A stretch of 64,000 bases of DNA. Origin: DATFKA01 sp035268885 (GTDB taxonomy: Bacteria; Bacteroidota; Bacteroidia; Chitinophagales; Saprospiraceae). The notes beneath the pieces are model-generated. The model saw only the letters and a list, made by a program, of their open reading frames with translations. It searched no databases and was not told the origin of the DNA. This document shows positions 25,143 through 34,102 of this stretch, in pieces. The stretch lies in NCBI GenBank assembly GCA_035268885.1, contig DATFKA010000073.1:1-64000 (forward strand), in the 5' to 3' direction. The position numbers were made by a program, and so were the translations under genes. Position 1 is the stretch's first letter. The number at the start of each line of letters is the position of its first letter.

Positions 25143-26135
25143 ATGGCCGAAAAGATCAGTATTCTCATGCCGGTGTATAATGCTGCTCCCTACCTGGAGG
25201 AATGTTTGGAGAGTATCCTTTCCCAGACTTTTCCCGATTGGGTGCTCTGGGCAGTCGATGACTTTTCTACGGATAACAGTGCGTCTATTTTGGAGGCTTT
25301 CGCCAAAAAAGATTCACGAATACGTCCGCTGCCGAATACCGATAAAGGCATCATTCCGGCTTTACGGACGGCTTTCGCCAAAAGTACAGGGCAACTCCTT
25401 ACCCGTATGGATGCCGATGACAAGATGCCCGTCCAGAAATTGGCCTTGATGCAAGCAGCTATGAGAAAGGCCGGACGGGGGCACCTCGCTACCGGACGGG
25501 TACAGTATTTTTCCCAAAAGGGGATACAGGACGGCTACCGTCGCTACGAGCAATGGCTGAATCACCTGGTCCACGAAGACCGGCATTACGAAGAGATCTA
25601 TCGGGAATGTGTCATTCCTTCTCCGGCCTGGATGGTGTATCGGGAAGACTTGCTTCGCTGCGAAGCTTTTAAACCGAATCGTTATCCGGAAGATTACGAT
25701 CTGGTTTTTCGTTTTTATCAATACGGACTAAAGGTTATACCTATACCGGAATTATTGCATTACTGGCGGGATCATCGGGACCGGAGTAGTCGTACTATGG
25801 CACAATACGCCAACCAGTCTTATTTTAAATTGAAGATTCCCTGGTTCTTGACATTGGATCGGGAGGCAGGTCGTCCTCTGGTGCTATGGGGAGCGGGTAA
25901 TAAAGGGAAGCAAGTTGCAAAAATGCTACTGCAGACAGAAGAAGACTTTCGATGGGTATGCGATAATCAAGCCAAGATTGGCCTGGATATTTACGGGCTG
26001 CGTATGCAGCATTATCAAGCCATAACACAAATGGATGATCCGCAGGTACTGGTACTCGTCTCGAATCCAGAGGATCAGGTGCTTATTCGGGAGCAGTTAG
26101 AGGCCTGGCGGGTGGATTATTTTTTTATGGTCTGA
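25143..26135 (+). CDS. Glycosyltransferase family 2 fused to a Rossmann-like domain
   Basis: A 330-aa cytoplasmic protein. Residues 1-235 are a GT-A fold family 2 glycosyltransferase with the start ISILMPVYNAAPYLEECL, the donor-site VDDFSTDNS, and the metal-binding motif M-D90-A-D-D (residues 89-93). Residues from about 245 form a separate unit beginning LVLWGAGNKGKQVAKML, a GxGxxG dinucleotide or SAM-type Rossmann turn followed by four beta-alpha elements. This tail resembles the C-terminal domain of sugar C-methyltransferases. Acceptor and donor are unknown. No other cell-surface glycan genes lie nearby. Confidence 0.85.
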   Translation: MAEKISILMPVYNAAPYLEECLESILSQTFPDWVLWAVDDFSTDNSASILEAFAKKDSRIRPLPNTDKGIIPALRTAFAKSTGQLLTRMDADDKMPVQKLALMQAAMRKAGRGHLATGRVQYFSQKGIQDGYRRYEQWLNHLVHEDRHYEEIYRECVIPSPAWMVYREDLLRCEAFKPNRYPEDYDLVFRFYQYGLKVIPIPELLHYWRDHRDRSSRTMAQYANQSYFKLKIPWFLTLDREAGRPLVLWGAGNKGKQVAKMLLQTEEDFRWVCDNQAKIGLDIYGLRMQHYQAITQMDDPQVLVLVSNPEDQVLIREQLEAWRVDYFFMV

Positions 26136-26472
26136 GTGAATAAATTACGAATTGTTGGTTTGGAGAGTTGTTGGGTTTACTGTGAAGTTGTTTAAGAATT
26201 GCTGAGTGATAGTCTTTAGCCTGGCTGAGACCGCATGGGTTCTGTTTTCATCATCAATTAATTGACTGAATCTACTCCCTTCTGGGGTGTAGTAAGAAGA
26301 ATAGTCGGCAAAGAACCAGGTGGCATTTGTTGATGTATTGAGGGACAGAAAACGGATTGTACTTTCAGAATCATAAATTAGGTATTTTAAAAATGCCCAT
26401 CTTGCGAACAGGCAGAAGCAAATCTGGTGGGCATAAGGTTCTGTCTGCCTTCATATTCCTCCTGGAGAAGGG
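26136..26472. other. Gene-poor 337-bp interval with repeat end and possible gene remnant
   Basis: Contains 26183-26200, TGAAGTTGTTTAAGAATT, an exact 18-bp copy of the right end (inverted) of the large palindrome at 49950-50119. An open but startless minus-strand frame covers most of the rest (26145-26450). No RNA gene or promoter box was recognised. Confidence 0.5.
26145..26450 (-). pseudogene. Startless open frame, possible 3' gene remnant
   Basis: About 101 sense codons uninterrupted on the minus strand from a stop at 26451-26453 to TAA at 26145-26147, with no ATG in the protein-like part. The translation has a natural look (for example NATWFFADYSSYYTPEG and RTHAVSARLKTITQQF). Its last part runs through the repeat motif at 26183-26200. 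It may be a decayed gene end or a chance reading frame. No family was recognised. Confidence 0.25.
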
Positions 26473-27390
26473 TTATACCTCTTCCGCTTCCCGTGGCAGG
26501 GGATTCTTCTCATACAAATTATGAATGTAGAGGATCAGCACGCCAAAGGTAACCGCCGCTACCACTAGCAGGGTATTGAGTAGCCCATCGGTGCTAAAAG
26601 AAATCTTGATCAGGATAGTAGAGATGACAAAGCCCGAATTCCGCATGATCTTTCGGAACTCATCCGAATAAATAAAGGAGAAGAGTAGGAGGATCACGTC
26701 CGTCATGATCATGACGGTAAAGAAATCATCGTAAAAGACCTTATTGACGTCCCGGATTTGGTTAACCATTTCGGGCAGGGAGAAATAAGTTTCCCAGATC
26801 CAGCCCCCCAGGCTATAAATAGACAGAATAACAAAAATGGGAATCAGGAGTACGCTGACCAGCTTTTTGATAAAAACGAATTGGTGTTTACTATCGGGAT
26901 CATCGGAAGTGTCCGGTTTGAATTCCTGTCGAAGTTCATTCAGCCGGTAGAAGAAAAAGATAAACAAGAATAGAATGAGGGTGCCGACAATATCATAGGT
27001 GAATTGTAGATCAAAAGGATCCGAAAACCAATTGGCAGTGAGGTCGAGATTTGCCAGATCTTTGAAAATACGGCGGATGATAATCAGGGTGATGATCTCG
27101 TATTGCTTACCAATGTAGAAGGTAATCGACTTGGGTAAGTAATACACCAGCAGATACACCTCATAGAACAGAATAATGGAGAAGGGCGTATAAATGGCGG
27201 CGATCGGACTGGTTAGGAGTTTGGAGGGATCAGTGATTTCAAATAGGTTGATTTGAACCATCCCAATGATGGCCAGGTGGATCAGGAAACTGACCACGGC
27301 CACCCATACGACAATGCGTTCACCTACTTCTTTCGTTTTTTCCGAAAGTAAGCGATTGGATAGATCCTCGATAGTTTTCCGTATTCCCAT
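26473..27390 (-). CDS. Multi-pass membrane protein of unknown function
   Basis: A 305-aa protein starting at the ATG at 27390, which begins a charged amphipathic helix (MGIRKTIEDLSNRLLSEK). An in-frame start 28 codons upstream would add a segment overlapping the recA terminator side and is less likely. Seven hydrophobic helices are visible. Two arginine-bearing hydrophobic stretches (LIIIRRIFKDL and EFRKIMRNSG) recall S4-like or linker helices of ion-channel-like proteins, but no pore signature is present. It is separated from recA by a bidirectional-looking terminator. Function unknown. Confidence 0.65.
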   Translation of the reverse strand: MGIRKTIEDLSNRLLSEKTKEVGERIVVWVAVVSFLIHLAIIGMVQINLFEITDPSKLLTSPIAAIYTPFSIILFYEVYLLVYYLPKSITFYIGKQYEIITLIIIRRIFKDLANLDLTANWFSDPFDLQFTYDIVGTLILFLFIFFFYRLNELRQEFKPDTSDDPDSKHQFVFIKKLVSVLLIPIFVILSIYSLGGWIWETYFSLPEMVNQIRDVNKVFYDDFFTVMIMTDVILLLFSFIYSDEFRKIMRNSGFVISTILIKISFSTDGLLNTLLVVAAVTFGVLILYIHNLYEKNPLPREAEEV

Positions 27391-27490
27391 GATGATAGGT
27401 AAACGGGTTTTTGGCAAAAGTGTTCTGGGCCCAGCTTTTAGCAGGCCTGGCAAGGGATCAATCAGTATAAGCACTAGGCTTTATACTAAT

Positions 27491-27525
27491 AAAAGCCCCC
27501 CGGAGTATTATTCCGGAGGGCTTTT
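27491..27525 (-). terminator. Rho-independent terminator of recA
   Basis: A 14-bp stem (AAAAGCCCCCCGGA against TCCGGAGGGCTTTT, one mismatch) with a 7-nt loop, 28 nt past the recA stop. It is followed on the minus strand by TTTTATTA. The A/T runs on both sides also allow it to work in the other direction. Confidence 0.85.
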
Positions 27526-27552
27526 GGTTTATAGCTTAGAGCAGATGTGCTT

Positions 27553-28617
27553 TTATTTTTTAGCTTTCTCCTCTTCTTTTTCCTTTTTCGCTTGCCCATT
27601 GGTGGGCTGAAGATTGAGTAACTTCGTTTTGATCTTTTGTTCGATCTCATTGGCTACCCCTGGATTGTCTTCCAGGAACTGCTTGGCGGCTTCCCGACCC
27701 TGAGCAATTTTGGCATCGCCGTAGCTGTACCAGGCACCACTCTTATTGATGAAATCCATATCTACCCCCAGATCAAGGATTTCTCCACTCTTGGAAATTC
27801 CCTGTCCATAAATGATGTCAAACATGGCAATACGGAAGGGAGGGGCTACCTTGTTCTTAGCCACTTTCACTTTGACGTGGTTACCCACTACATTACCTTC
27901 TTTGTCTTTAATGGCTGAGCCAGTTTTGCGAATATCCAGTCGGATCGAAGCATAGAACTTCAGGGCGTTACCCCCCGTCGTGGTTTCTGGATTACCGAAC
28001 ATCACACCAATCTTTTCCCGCAGCTGGTTGATAAAGACACAGCAGCAGCTGGTGCGACCAATGGTACCCGTTAGTTTACGCATGGCCTGAGACATGAGTC
28101 GGGCCTGTAATCCCATCTTAGAATCACCCATCTCTCCTTCAATCTCTCCGCGCGGTACCAGTGCCGCTACCGAATCCACCACAATGATATCAATGGCACC
28201 CGAGCGGATGAGGTTTTCGGTGATTTCGAGTGCTTGCTCCCCGTTATCTGGTTGGGAAATCAAAAGATTTTCGACATCTACACCCAGCTTTTCCGCGTAA
28301 AAGCGGTCAAAGGCGTGCTCCGCGTCGATAAAGGCGGCAATCCCCCCCTGCTTTTGGGCTTCGGCAATGGCATGAATTGCTAAGGTGGTTTTACCAGAGG
28401 ATTCAGGTCCGTAAATTTCGACGATCCTGCCCTTGGGTAATCCATTTACCCCCAGTGCAATATCAAGGCTCAATGAGCCCGTTGGAATAGTGGGTACACG
28501 CTCTACCTGCTTATCTCCCAGGCGCATGATCGTTCCTTTACCATAAGATTTTTCAATGCGATCCACGGTGGATTGTAAAGCCTTTAGCTTTGCACTTTTA
28601 TCTTGATTAGTTGCCAT
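27553..28617 (-). CDS. recA: Recombinase A
   Basis: A 354-aa RecA with the expected order of elements: the N-terminal helix, Walker A G70-P-E-S-S-G-K-T77, the Walker B strand IIVVDSVAALVP, L1/L2 DNA-binding loops (around GNPETTTGGNALKFYAS), and a C-terminal lysine/glutamate-rich tail (AKKEKEEEKAKK). It forms ATP-dependent filaments on single-stranded DNA for recombination and repair. A well-spaced Bacteroidota promoter lies upstream and a strong terminator downstream, so it is a single-gene unit. No LexA-type box was recognised. Confidence 0.98.
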   Translation of the reverse strand: MATNQDKSAKLKALQSTVDRIEKSYGKGTIMRLGDKQVERVPTIPTGSLSLDIALGVNGLPKGRIVEIYGPESSGKTTLAIHAIAEAQKQGGIAAFIDAEHAFDRFYAEKLGVDVENLLISQPDNGEQALEITENLIRSGAIDIIVVDSVAALVPRGEIEGEMGDSKMGLQARLMSQAMRKLTGTIGRTSCCCVFINQLREKIGVMFGNPETTTGGNALKFYASIRLDIRKTGSAIKDKEGNVVGNHVKVKVAKNKVAPPFRIAMFDIIYGQGISKSGEILDLGVDMDFINKSGAWYSYGDAKIAQGREAAKQFLEDNPGVANEIEQKIKTKLLNLQPTNGQAKKEKEEEKAKK

Positions 28618-28677
28618 TTTAATTGTTGTTTAAGTGGTTAACAGCCGAAGCTTAGGGAAAGTGTTTTAAATACAAAA

Positions 28678-28707
28678 CAAATTTAAATTTTTTGTTTTAA
28701 AAATCAA
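28678..28707 (-). promoter_or_regulatory. recA promoter (TTG, 19 nt, TAAATTTG)
   Basis: On the minus strand a TTTG element whose TTG is the complement of 28705-28707 is followed after 19 nt by TAAATTTG (complement of 28678-28685), matching the Bacteroidota consensus in sequence and spacing. The predicted leader is about 55 nt. Confidence 0.6.
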
Positions 28708-28765
28708 AGCCTTTTCCGTTTTTTGTTTGAAAAAAGCGAAAATTAATCTATTTTCGGCCACAAGA

Positions 28766-31702
28766 TTATTCCCATCCGTGCTCGGCCATCATGGGGTCCT
28801 GGCGCCATTTGACCAGTCCTTTGGCGCTGTGATCCCCTATCTGGATATGAACCTGATACTTACCGGCCGGTGCCGTGATCCAGTCCAGTTTTTGACCGAA
28901 GAGTTGGCGTCCGTCGGCGTACAGGCCAAACTGTTCGACCATTTTAGCGCGAACCTCATTTAGTACGCGAAAACTTTTTTCGCCCCTTATTTCCCTGGTT
29001 AAGTTATTGAGTTCCGTTTGGAGTGCGGCCCCGTTTAATTCGCCTTTCAAAGTATTGATGGCATCCAATAAGACCTGCTCGTAGGCAGCTACATCTGCGG
29101 TATTGGGCTCAAAACGTCCCCGCCAGTACCCGCGATTGAGTCCCGGGTTGACCGGTACTTTTTGGCTGTGCACATAGGTTTCGTCAATATTTTTTACCGT
29201 AAGGGTAGCTGTATCTCCCAGGCCTTTCTGCACGTGGAAGCTGATCCCCGCCCCCGCTGGTGGGTTCTGTCCCCGAAACATAAAGGCCGGCTGTTTACGC
29301 CCCGTATTGATGCGCCGCCAGTCGGTGCCCGGCTTACCCCGGAAAACGTGCACGGGCTTATTCATGACCTCCGGTGTTATTTGCCGCAAAGGCCGGATAT
29401 CATCCAGTATCCAAATGCTGCGACCGTGGGTGCCGGCAACGAGGTCGCCATCCCTAGGGTGAATCACCAGATCGTGGACGGCCACGGTAGGCATATTATT
29501 CATCAGCGGTGTCCAGTTGGCTCCGTCGTCGTAGGAAGCATACACGGCATTCTCTGTCCCCACAAAGAGCAATCCTTCTTTTTCTACATCTTCTTTGATC
29601 ACGTAAGCACTATAGCCATCCTCAATCCCATTGGTGATTGTGGTCCAGCTTTCGCCAAAATCGTCTGTTTTATACACGTAAGCCTTAAAATCATCGTATC
29701 GGTGGTTGTCAAAAGTGACGTAGCAGGTGCCCTCGCGGAAACGGGAGGCTTCCACCCGACTTACCCAGGCATCAGCGGGTACGCCCGGTACTTTAGCCTT
29801 GACATTGGTCCAGGTGTCTCCGCCGTTGCGCGTGACTTGTAGATTGCCATCGTCGGTACCCGCCCAGACCACGGCTTCGTTCATGGGGGATTCACTGATG
29901 GTAATAATAGTGTAGTGATTTTCACCACCGGTTACACTACGTGTCAGGTATCCGCTGTTGCTGGGATTGCGGCGCTCGGGATCATTTTTGGTGAGGTCCG
30001 GGCTGATGAGGCGCCAGCTTTTACCCTTGTCGATCGATTTGAAGAGATAATTACCACCGAAGTAGATGGTCTCCGGATTACTTTTTGACATTACCAGCGG
30101 ACTACTCCAGTTGAAGCGGAACTGAGGGGGTAACTGCGGACGATCCGCATATTCATAGAAGAACCAGTGCTCGCCAGGATTGATTGTATAATCGATGGGC
30201 TCCTCGTCAAAATCGGGATCGACGTAATCGCCGAAATTAATTACCGTCTCCGGGCTGGGGGTAATATACGCGTACTCCCGCGTCTCGAAATTCACCCGGC
30301 AGGCAAAACCCACGTGATTGACCAGGTAGATGGTCCGGTAGTCGGTCGGGTCCACCTGGGCGTGGAATCCATCGCCCTCTCCCAGCCAGGTGCTGTGCAT
30401 ATTCAGGATGCCCCGGTATTCGCGGCTGTTGGATGGGGTGATCCACAAACCATTATCCTGCAAACCACCGACGACCCAGTAAGGGTCGCGCATATCTACG
30501 CCAATGGCGTAGTACTGCCCAATGGCGGTATTATTGAGGGATAGCCAGGTCTGCCCGCGATCGACACTGAGCTTTAGCCCCTGATCGGTGGCGAGGTACA
30601 TGATATGGCTGTCATTAGGAGAGATCCACATATCGTGATCGTCGCCGCCATCGGCTCGCCAGCGGCGTTCCTGAAAGCTCTGACCGCCGTCGGTAGAGCG
30701 CACAGGCCCCCGGGAGACCATGTAGATATAGTTGTCGTCCAGCGGATCGATACAGATTTGTCCGTGGTAAAAAGGCCGTACGGCGTGTTTATACAAATAA
30801 CGCCAGCTTTCGCCCCCGTCGTCGGAGCGATAAATGCCGGTGCCGGGAACGCCTTCCGGCAAATTTTCATCCGCTTCGACGGCGGCTACCATAATATCGG
30901 GATTTTTACGATGGATAGAGAGGTCGATCATACCCGTCTCTCCGGTAGGTAAGCCGTCGGTCAGTTTGCGCCAGCTCTTTCCCCCGTCGGTCGATTTGAA
31001 CATTCCACCCTGCTCCCCACCACTCGTATAATGGTAGGGCGTACGCAGACGATGATAGAAACCGGCAAACAGGACATCCGCATTTTCAGGATGCATGATG
31101 ATTTCGGTGCAACCTGTCTTGCCATCATCAGGTAGTCCATTGGTCAGCTTTTCCCAGCTTTTGCCCCCATCGGTGGTTTTGTAGAGTCCGCGTTCGCCCT
31201 CGTAACCCCAAAGGTGACCGACCGCCGCCACGTAGACAATGTCCGGATTGCTGGGATGGGTAGCGATCTCCGCAATGTGATGGGTGTTCTGTAGTCCCAC
31301 GTATTCGAAGCTCTCCCCTCCGTCGGTCGATTTGAACAGGCCATTGCCCCAGCCGCTACTATTGCGGTTGGCAGATTCGCCGGTGCCCACCCAGATGATA
31401 TCGGGGTTGGGAACAAACATGGCGACGGATCCGATAGAGTTCGCACCGTATTTGTCGAAAATGATATCCCAGGTCATCCCCCCGTTGAGGGATTGATAGA
31501 CCCCACCCGAGGCCGAGGCCATCAATACGTGTCGGTAATTATCGGGATGGGCTTCTACCGCGGCGATCCGTCCCATCATATTGGCGGGGCCGATATTTCG
31601 CCAGGGGAGTGCCTGGGAGAGGGCGTTATTCTCGAAGTTTTGGGCGTAGCTTTCGCTAAAAAAAAGGAAGAGCGTGGCAAAGAAGAGTAGCCTGAATCTC
31701 AT
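28766..31702 (-). CDS. VPS10/sortilin-like BNR beta-propeller protein, exported
   Basis: A 978-aa protein with a signal peptide (cut near SYAQN). Roughly residues 35-770 form a large beta-propeller with about ten Asp-box motifs of the S-x-D-x-G-x-S/T-W type, for example STDGGESFEY, TTDGGKSWEK, SDDGGESWRY, SIDKGKSWRL and TDDFGESWTT. This is the VPS10/sortilin N-terminal or BNR glycosyl-hydrolase-like arrangement. A ~200-residue C-terminal segment of mixed beta strands and helices follows. No T9SS tail is present. Family members are abundant in Bacteroidota and are often annotated as glycosyl hydrolases without proof. A periplasmic binding or scaffold role is as likely. Confidence 0.85.
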   Translation of the reverse strand: MRFRLLFFATLFLFFSESYAQNFENNALSQALPWRNIGPANMMGRIAAVEAHPDNYRHVLMASASGGVYQSLNGGMTWDIIFDKYGANSIGSVAMFVPNPDIIWVGTGESANRNSSGWGNGLFKSTDGGESFEYVGLQNTHHIAEIATHPSNPDIVYVAAVGHLWGYEGERGLYKTTDGGKSWEKLTNGLPDDGKTGCTEIIMHPENADVLFAGFYHRLRTPYHYTSGGEQGGMFKSTDGGKSWRKLTDGLPTGETGMIDLSIHRKNPDIMVAAVEADENLPEGVPGTGIYRSDDGGESWRYLYKHAVRPFYHGQICIDPLDDNYIYMVSRGPVRSTDGGQSFQERRWRADGGDDHDMWISPNDSHIMYLATDQGLKLSVDRGQTWLSLNNTAIGQYYAIGVDMRDPYWVVGGLQDNGLWITPSNSREYRGILNMHSTWLGEGDGFHAQVDPTDYRTIYLVNHVGFACRVNFETREYAYITPSPETVINFGDYVDPDFDEEPIDYTINPGEHWFFYEYADRPQLPPQFRFNWSSPLVMSKSNPETIYFGGNYLFKSIDKGKSWRLISPDLTKNDPERRNPSNSGYLTRSVTGGENHYTIITISESPMNEAVVWAGTDDGNLQVTRNGGDTWTNVKAKVPGVPADAWVSRVEASRFREGTCYVTFDNHRYDDFKAYVYKTDDFGESWTTITNGIEDGYSAYVIKEDVEKEGLLFVGTENAVYASYDDGANWTPLMNNMPTVAVHDLVIHPRDGDLVAGTHGRSIWILDDIRPLRQITPEVMNKPVHVFRGKPGTDWRRINTGRKQPAFMFRGQNPPAGAGISFHVQKGLGDTATLTVKNIDETYVHSQKVPVNPGLNRGYWRGRFEPNTADVAAYEQVLLDAINTLKGELNGAALQTELNNLTREIRGEKSFRVLNEVRAKMVEQFGLYADGRQLFGQKLDWITAPAGKYQVHIQIGDHSAKGLVKWRQDPMMAEHGWE

Positions 31703-31838
31703 AAGTGTTGGTTGTGTATTATCTTTTCTAATCTGGTCTTCCGATCAAAATAAGAAAGTCTTTTGAAAAATCCGTAATTTGAACCAGAGGCAGTTGAATC
31801 TTTGCCATTCTCAAAATCATTTAATAATTCAAGTATCG

Positions 31839-32546
31839 TTGAGCAAAAGAAACCGGGGAAAAAAATCCAGAGACGACGAAATTTTTGGTCCCAAGTGGCA
31901 AGCTGTTTTTAAGGATGCGGTAGACGACTGCTGCTTCTTACTTACGCGGGGCTATGCCATGAATTCGGTGCATCAGTTGGTCGGTAACCGATACCGACTG
32001 AATAGCCGCCAGCGGCATGCCTTGAGAAGGATGAGTAGTAGTGACCAGGCCATCCGTTTACGCCAGTCCAAAAGCTGTCGGCCCAGGGAGCTGGATGGTG
32101 CCCCCGTCGAAATTGACGGATTCAACCTGTTGATCTTACTGGAAAATGTATTATCGGGAGCCTATGTATTTAAATGTAGGGATAGCACTTATCGCGATAT
32201 TTCTAGTGTACATGGTTCGTACAAACGAGTAGAGAAGACCGAAGCAGCCATTATCCTGGTGGGAGAAGCACTGGCCGATTTACAGCCCGCATCGGTAAAA
32301 TGGTATTTTGATCGTCCGGTTTCCAATAGCGGCCGCTTAAAAACCTGGTTACTTAAAATAAGCGGGGAGCAAGCCTGGGAATGGCAGGTCGAGACCGTTT
32401 TTAATCCGGACAAGCAATTGGCGGATTCCGAGGCCATTGTGATTACCTCCGATGCCGTGATCCTGGACGAGGCTCGCCGCTGGTTTAATTTTGGGGCTTA
32501 CCTGATCGAAAGGGGTTATCCCGATGCCAATATAATTGATGTGTGA
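31839..32546 (+). CDS. DUF434/DUF5616 domain-containing protein
   Basis: A 235-aa cytoplasmic protein. No ATG precedes the conserved region, so a TTG at 31839 (giving MSKRNRGKKSRDDEIFG) is proposed; another TTG at 31779 is possible. The N-terminal ~65 residues match DUF434 (FLLTRGYAMNSVHQLVGNRYRLNSRQRHAL...). The rest has a nucleotide- or metal-binding-like Rossmann/PIN-like look (IDGFNLLILLENVL, VHGSYKRVEKTEAAIILV, VIVITSDAVILDEA-type end), matching DUF5616. The function is unknown. It stands alone between the VPS10-like gene (divergent) and purD. Confidence 0.75.
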   Translation: MSKRNRGKKSRDDEIFGPKWQAVFKDAVDDCCFLLTRGYAMNSVHQLVGNRYRLNSRQRHALRRMSSSDQAIRLRQSKSCRPRELDGAPVEIDGFNLLILLENVLSGAYVFKCRDSTYRDISSVHGSYKRVEKTEAAIILVGEALADLQPASVKWYFDRPVSNSGRLKTWLLKISGEQAWEWQVETVFNPDKQLADSEAIVITSDAVILDEARRWFNFGAYLIERGYPDANIIDV

Positions 32547-32578
32547 GACCAACTGTGGGCTTAAAAACGGACCTGGGA

Positions 32579-32610
32579 TTGTTGCAGTACAAAAATCCGT
32601 ATTACCTTTG
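32579..32610 (+). promoter_or_regulatory. purD promoter (TTG, 21 nt, TACCTTTG)
   Basis: TTG at 32579-32581 and TACCTTTG at 32603-32610 fit the Bacteroidota consensus. A second TTG at 32582-32584 gives an 18-nt spacing. The predicted leader to the purD ATG is about 85 nt. Confidence 0.6.
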
Positions 32611-32700
32611 TGGAAAATTAGCCATTCTGTAACTTGTTGAGGCCCGGCTAATGCGAAACGCTGCTAGAAAAATCATCAAATCAAATTCAAAACAGAACAA

Positions 32701-33969
32701 ATGAACATATTACTCCTAGGAAGTGGTGGAAGAGAACACGTTTTTGCCTGGATGTTCAAAAAAAGTCCATTGTGTGATCAGTTATTTATTGCCCCGGGTA
32801 ATGCCGGCACGGCGGGTCTGGGTACAAATATTGCGATTCAGGTTGATCAGTTTGAGGTGATCAAAGAGGTCTGTTTGGAGGAGGCGATTGATATGGTCGT
32901 GGTGGGACCGGAAGCGCCCCTGGTCGCCGGGGTCTACGATTACTTTAAAGCGGATGCCGATCTGCGGAATATACCGGTAATTGGTCCATCGCAGGCGGGC
33001 GCTGCTCTGGAGGGTAGCAAGGCTTACGCTAAAGCATTTATGGCAGAGTACGATATTCCTACGGCCGCTTATCGTGAATTCACGCAGGCAGAACTGGCAG
33101 AGGGTCTGGCCTACATTGATCAACAGCCTACGCCCATCGTGTTAAAAGCGGATGGACTGGCCGCTGGAAAAGGGGTGCTGATCATCGAAGACCGGGAAGA
33201 GGCCAAGGCGGAACTGAAAGCTATGCTGGATGGTAAATTTGGCGCTGCCAGCGAAAAGGTGGTCATCGAAGCCTTTCTCTCGGGGATTGAATTCTCGGTT
33301 TTTGCCCTGACTGATGGAAAAGAGTACCTGATACTGCCGGTGGCCAAAGATTATAAACGTATTGGTGAAGGCGATACCGGATTAAATACCGGAGGGATGG
33401 GTTCCGTCTCGCCCGTGCCTTTTGTGGATGATGCGCTTATGCAAAAAGTGGAACAACGCATTATCCAACCGACCATTAAAGGGATTCAGGATCGTGGGCT
33501 GGACTATATTGGTTTCGTCTTTTTCGGCTTGATTTCCGTGGAGGGTGAGCCCTACGTCATTGAATACAATTGCCGGATGGGAGATCCGGAGACGCAGGTG
33601 GTTTTTCCACGTATGAAAAATGATTTGCTGGTCTTGCTACAGGCCGCCCACGAAGGGCGTCTGTCGGAGCATAGCCTGGAGAAGGAGGAGCGGGCGGCCG
33701 CTGCGGTCATTCTGGTATCGGGAGGTTATCCGGAGGCCTACGAAAAAGGTAAAGTCATCACGGGGGAAGATCTGGCCGAGGAGTGTATGGTCTTTCACGC
33801 GGGGACACTGAAAGAAGGGGATCAAATCCTGACCAATGGTGGTCGGGTGCTGGCGGTGACCAGCTTTGGCCGAGATTTCAAAGAAGCCCTGAGCAAATCT
33901 TACGAGGATGCGGATAAAATTAACTTCGAAGGGAAGTACTACCGCCGTGATATTGGCTTTGATCTGTAG
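32701..33969 (+). CDS. purD: Phosphoribosylamine-glycine ligase
   Basis: A 422-aa ATP-grasp enzyme that joins 5-phosphoribosylamine and glycine in step two of purine synthesis. It shows the N-terminal motif LLLGSGGREH, the ATP-grasp core VLKADGLAAGKGV, NTGGMGSVSP, and the metal-binding stretch EYNCRMGDPETQVVF. It is complete and cytoplasmic. It has its own promoter and is not next to other pur genes. An imperfect hairpin at 34061-34083 (CACTTTGGC against GCCAAAAGTG) lies between it and the next gene. Confidence 0.97.
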   Translation: MNILLLGSGGREHVFAWMFKKSPLCDQLFIAPGNAGTAGLGTNIAIQVDQFEVIKEVCLEEAIDMVVVGPEAPLVAGVYDYFKADADLRNIPVIGPSQAGAALEGSKAYAKAFMAEYDIPTAAYREFTQAELAEGLAYIDQQPTPIVLKADGLAAGKGVLIIEDREEAKAELKAMLDGKFGAASEKVVIEAFLSGIEFSVFALTDGKEYLILPVAKDYKRIGEGDTGLNTGGMGSVSPVPFVDDALMQKVEQRIIQPTIKGIQDRGLDYIGFVFFGLISVEGEPYVIEYNCRMGDPETQVVFPRMKNDLLVLLQAAHEGRLSEHSLEKEERAAAAVILVSGGYPEAYEKGKVITGEDLAEECMVFHAGTLKEGDQILTNGGRVLAVTSFGRDFKEALSKSYEDADKINFEGKYYRRDIGFDL

Positions 33970-34102
33970 TCATTAAAATATCTCTTTGGCTAGCATCGTT
34001 TGGAAAACAGTTTTTTGCTGTAAAGTGTATTCTTTTCGGAAAGAAAAATTGATTTAGGAGCACTTTGGCTTTCGCCAAAAGTGTTTACCGGGATTAGGTT
34101 CC

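Noticed and set aside
32547..32700. Possible purine riboswitch in the purD leader
   Set aside because: No purine aptamer core (paired loops with the conserved junction) could be recognised; a plain promoter and leader explain the interval.
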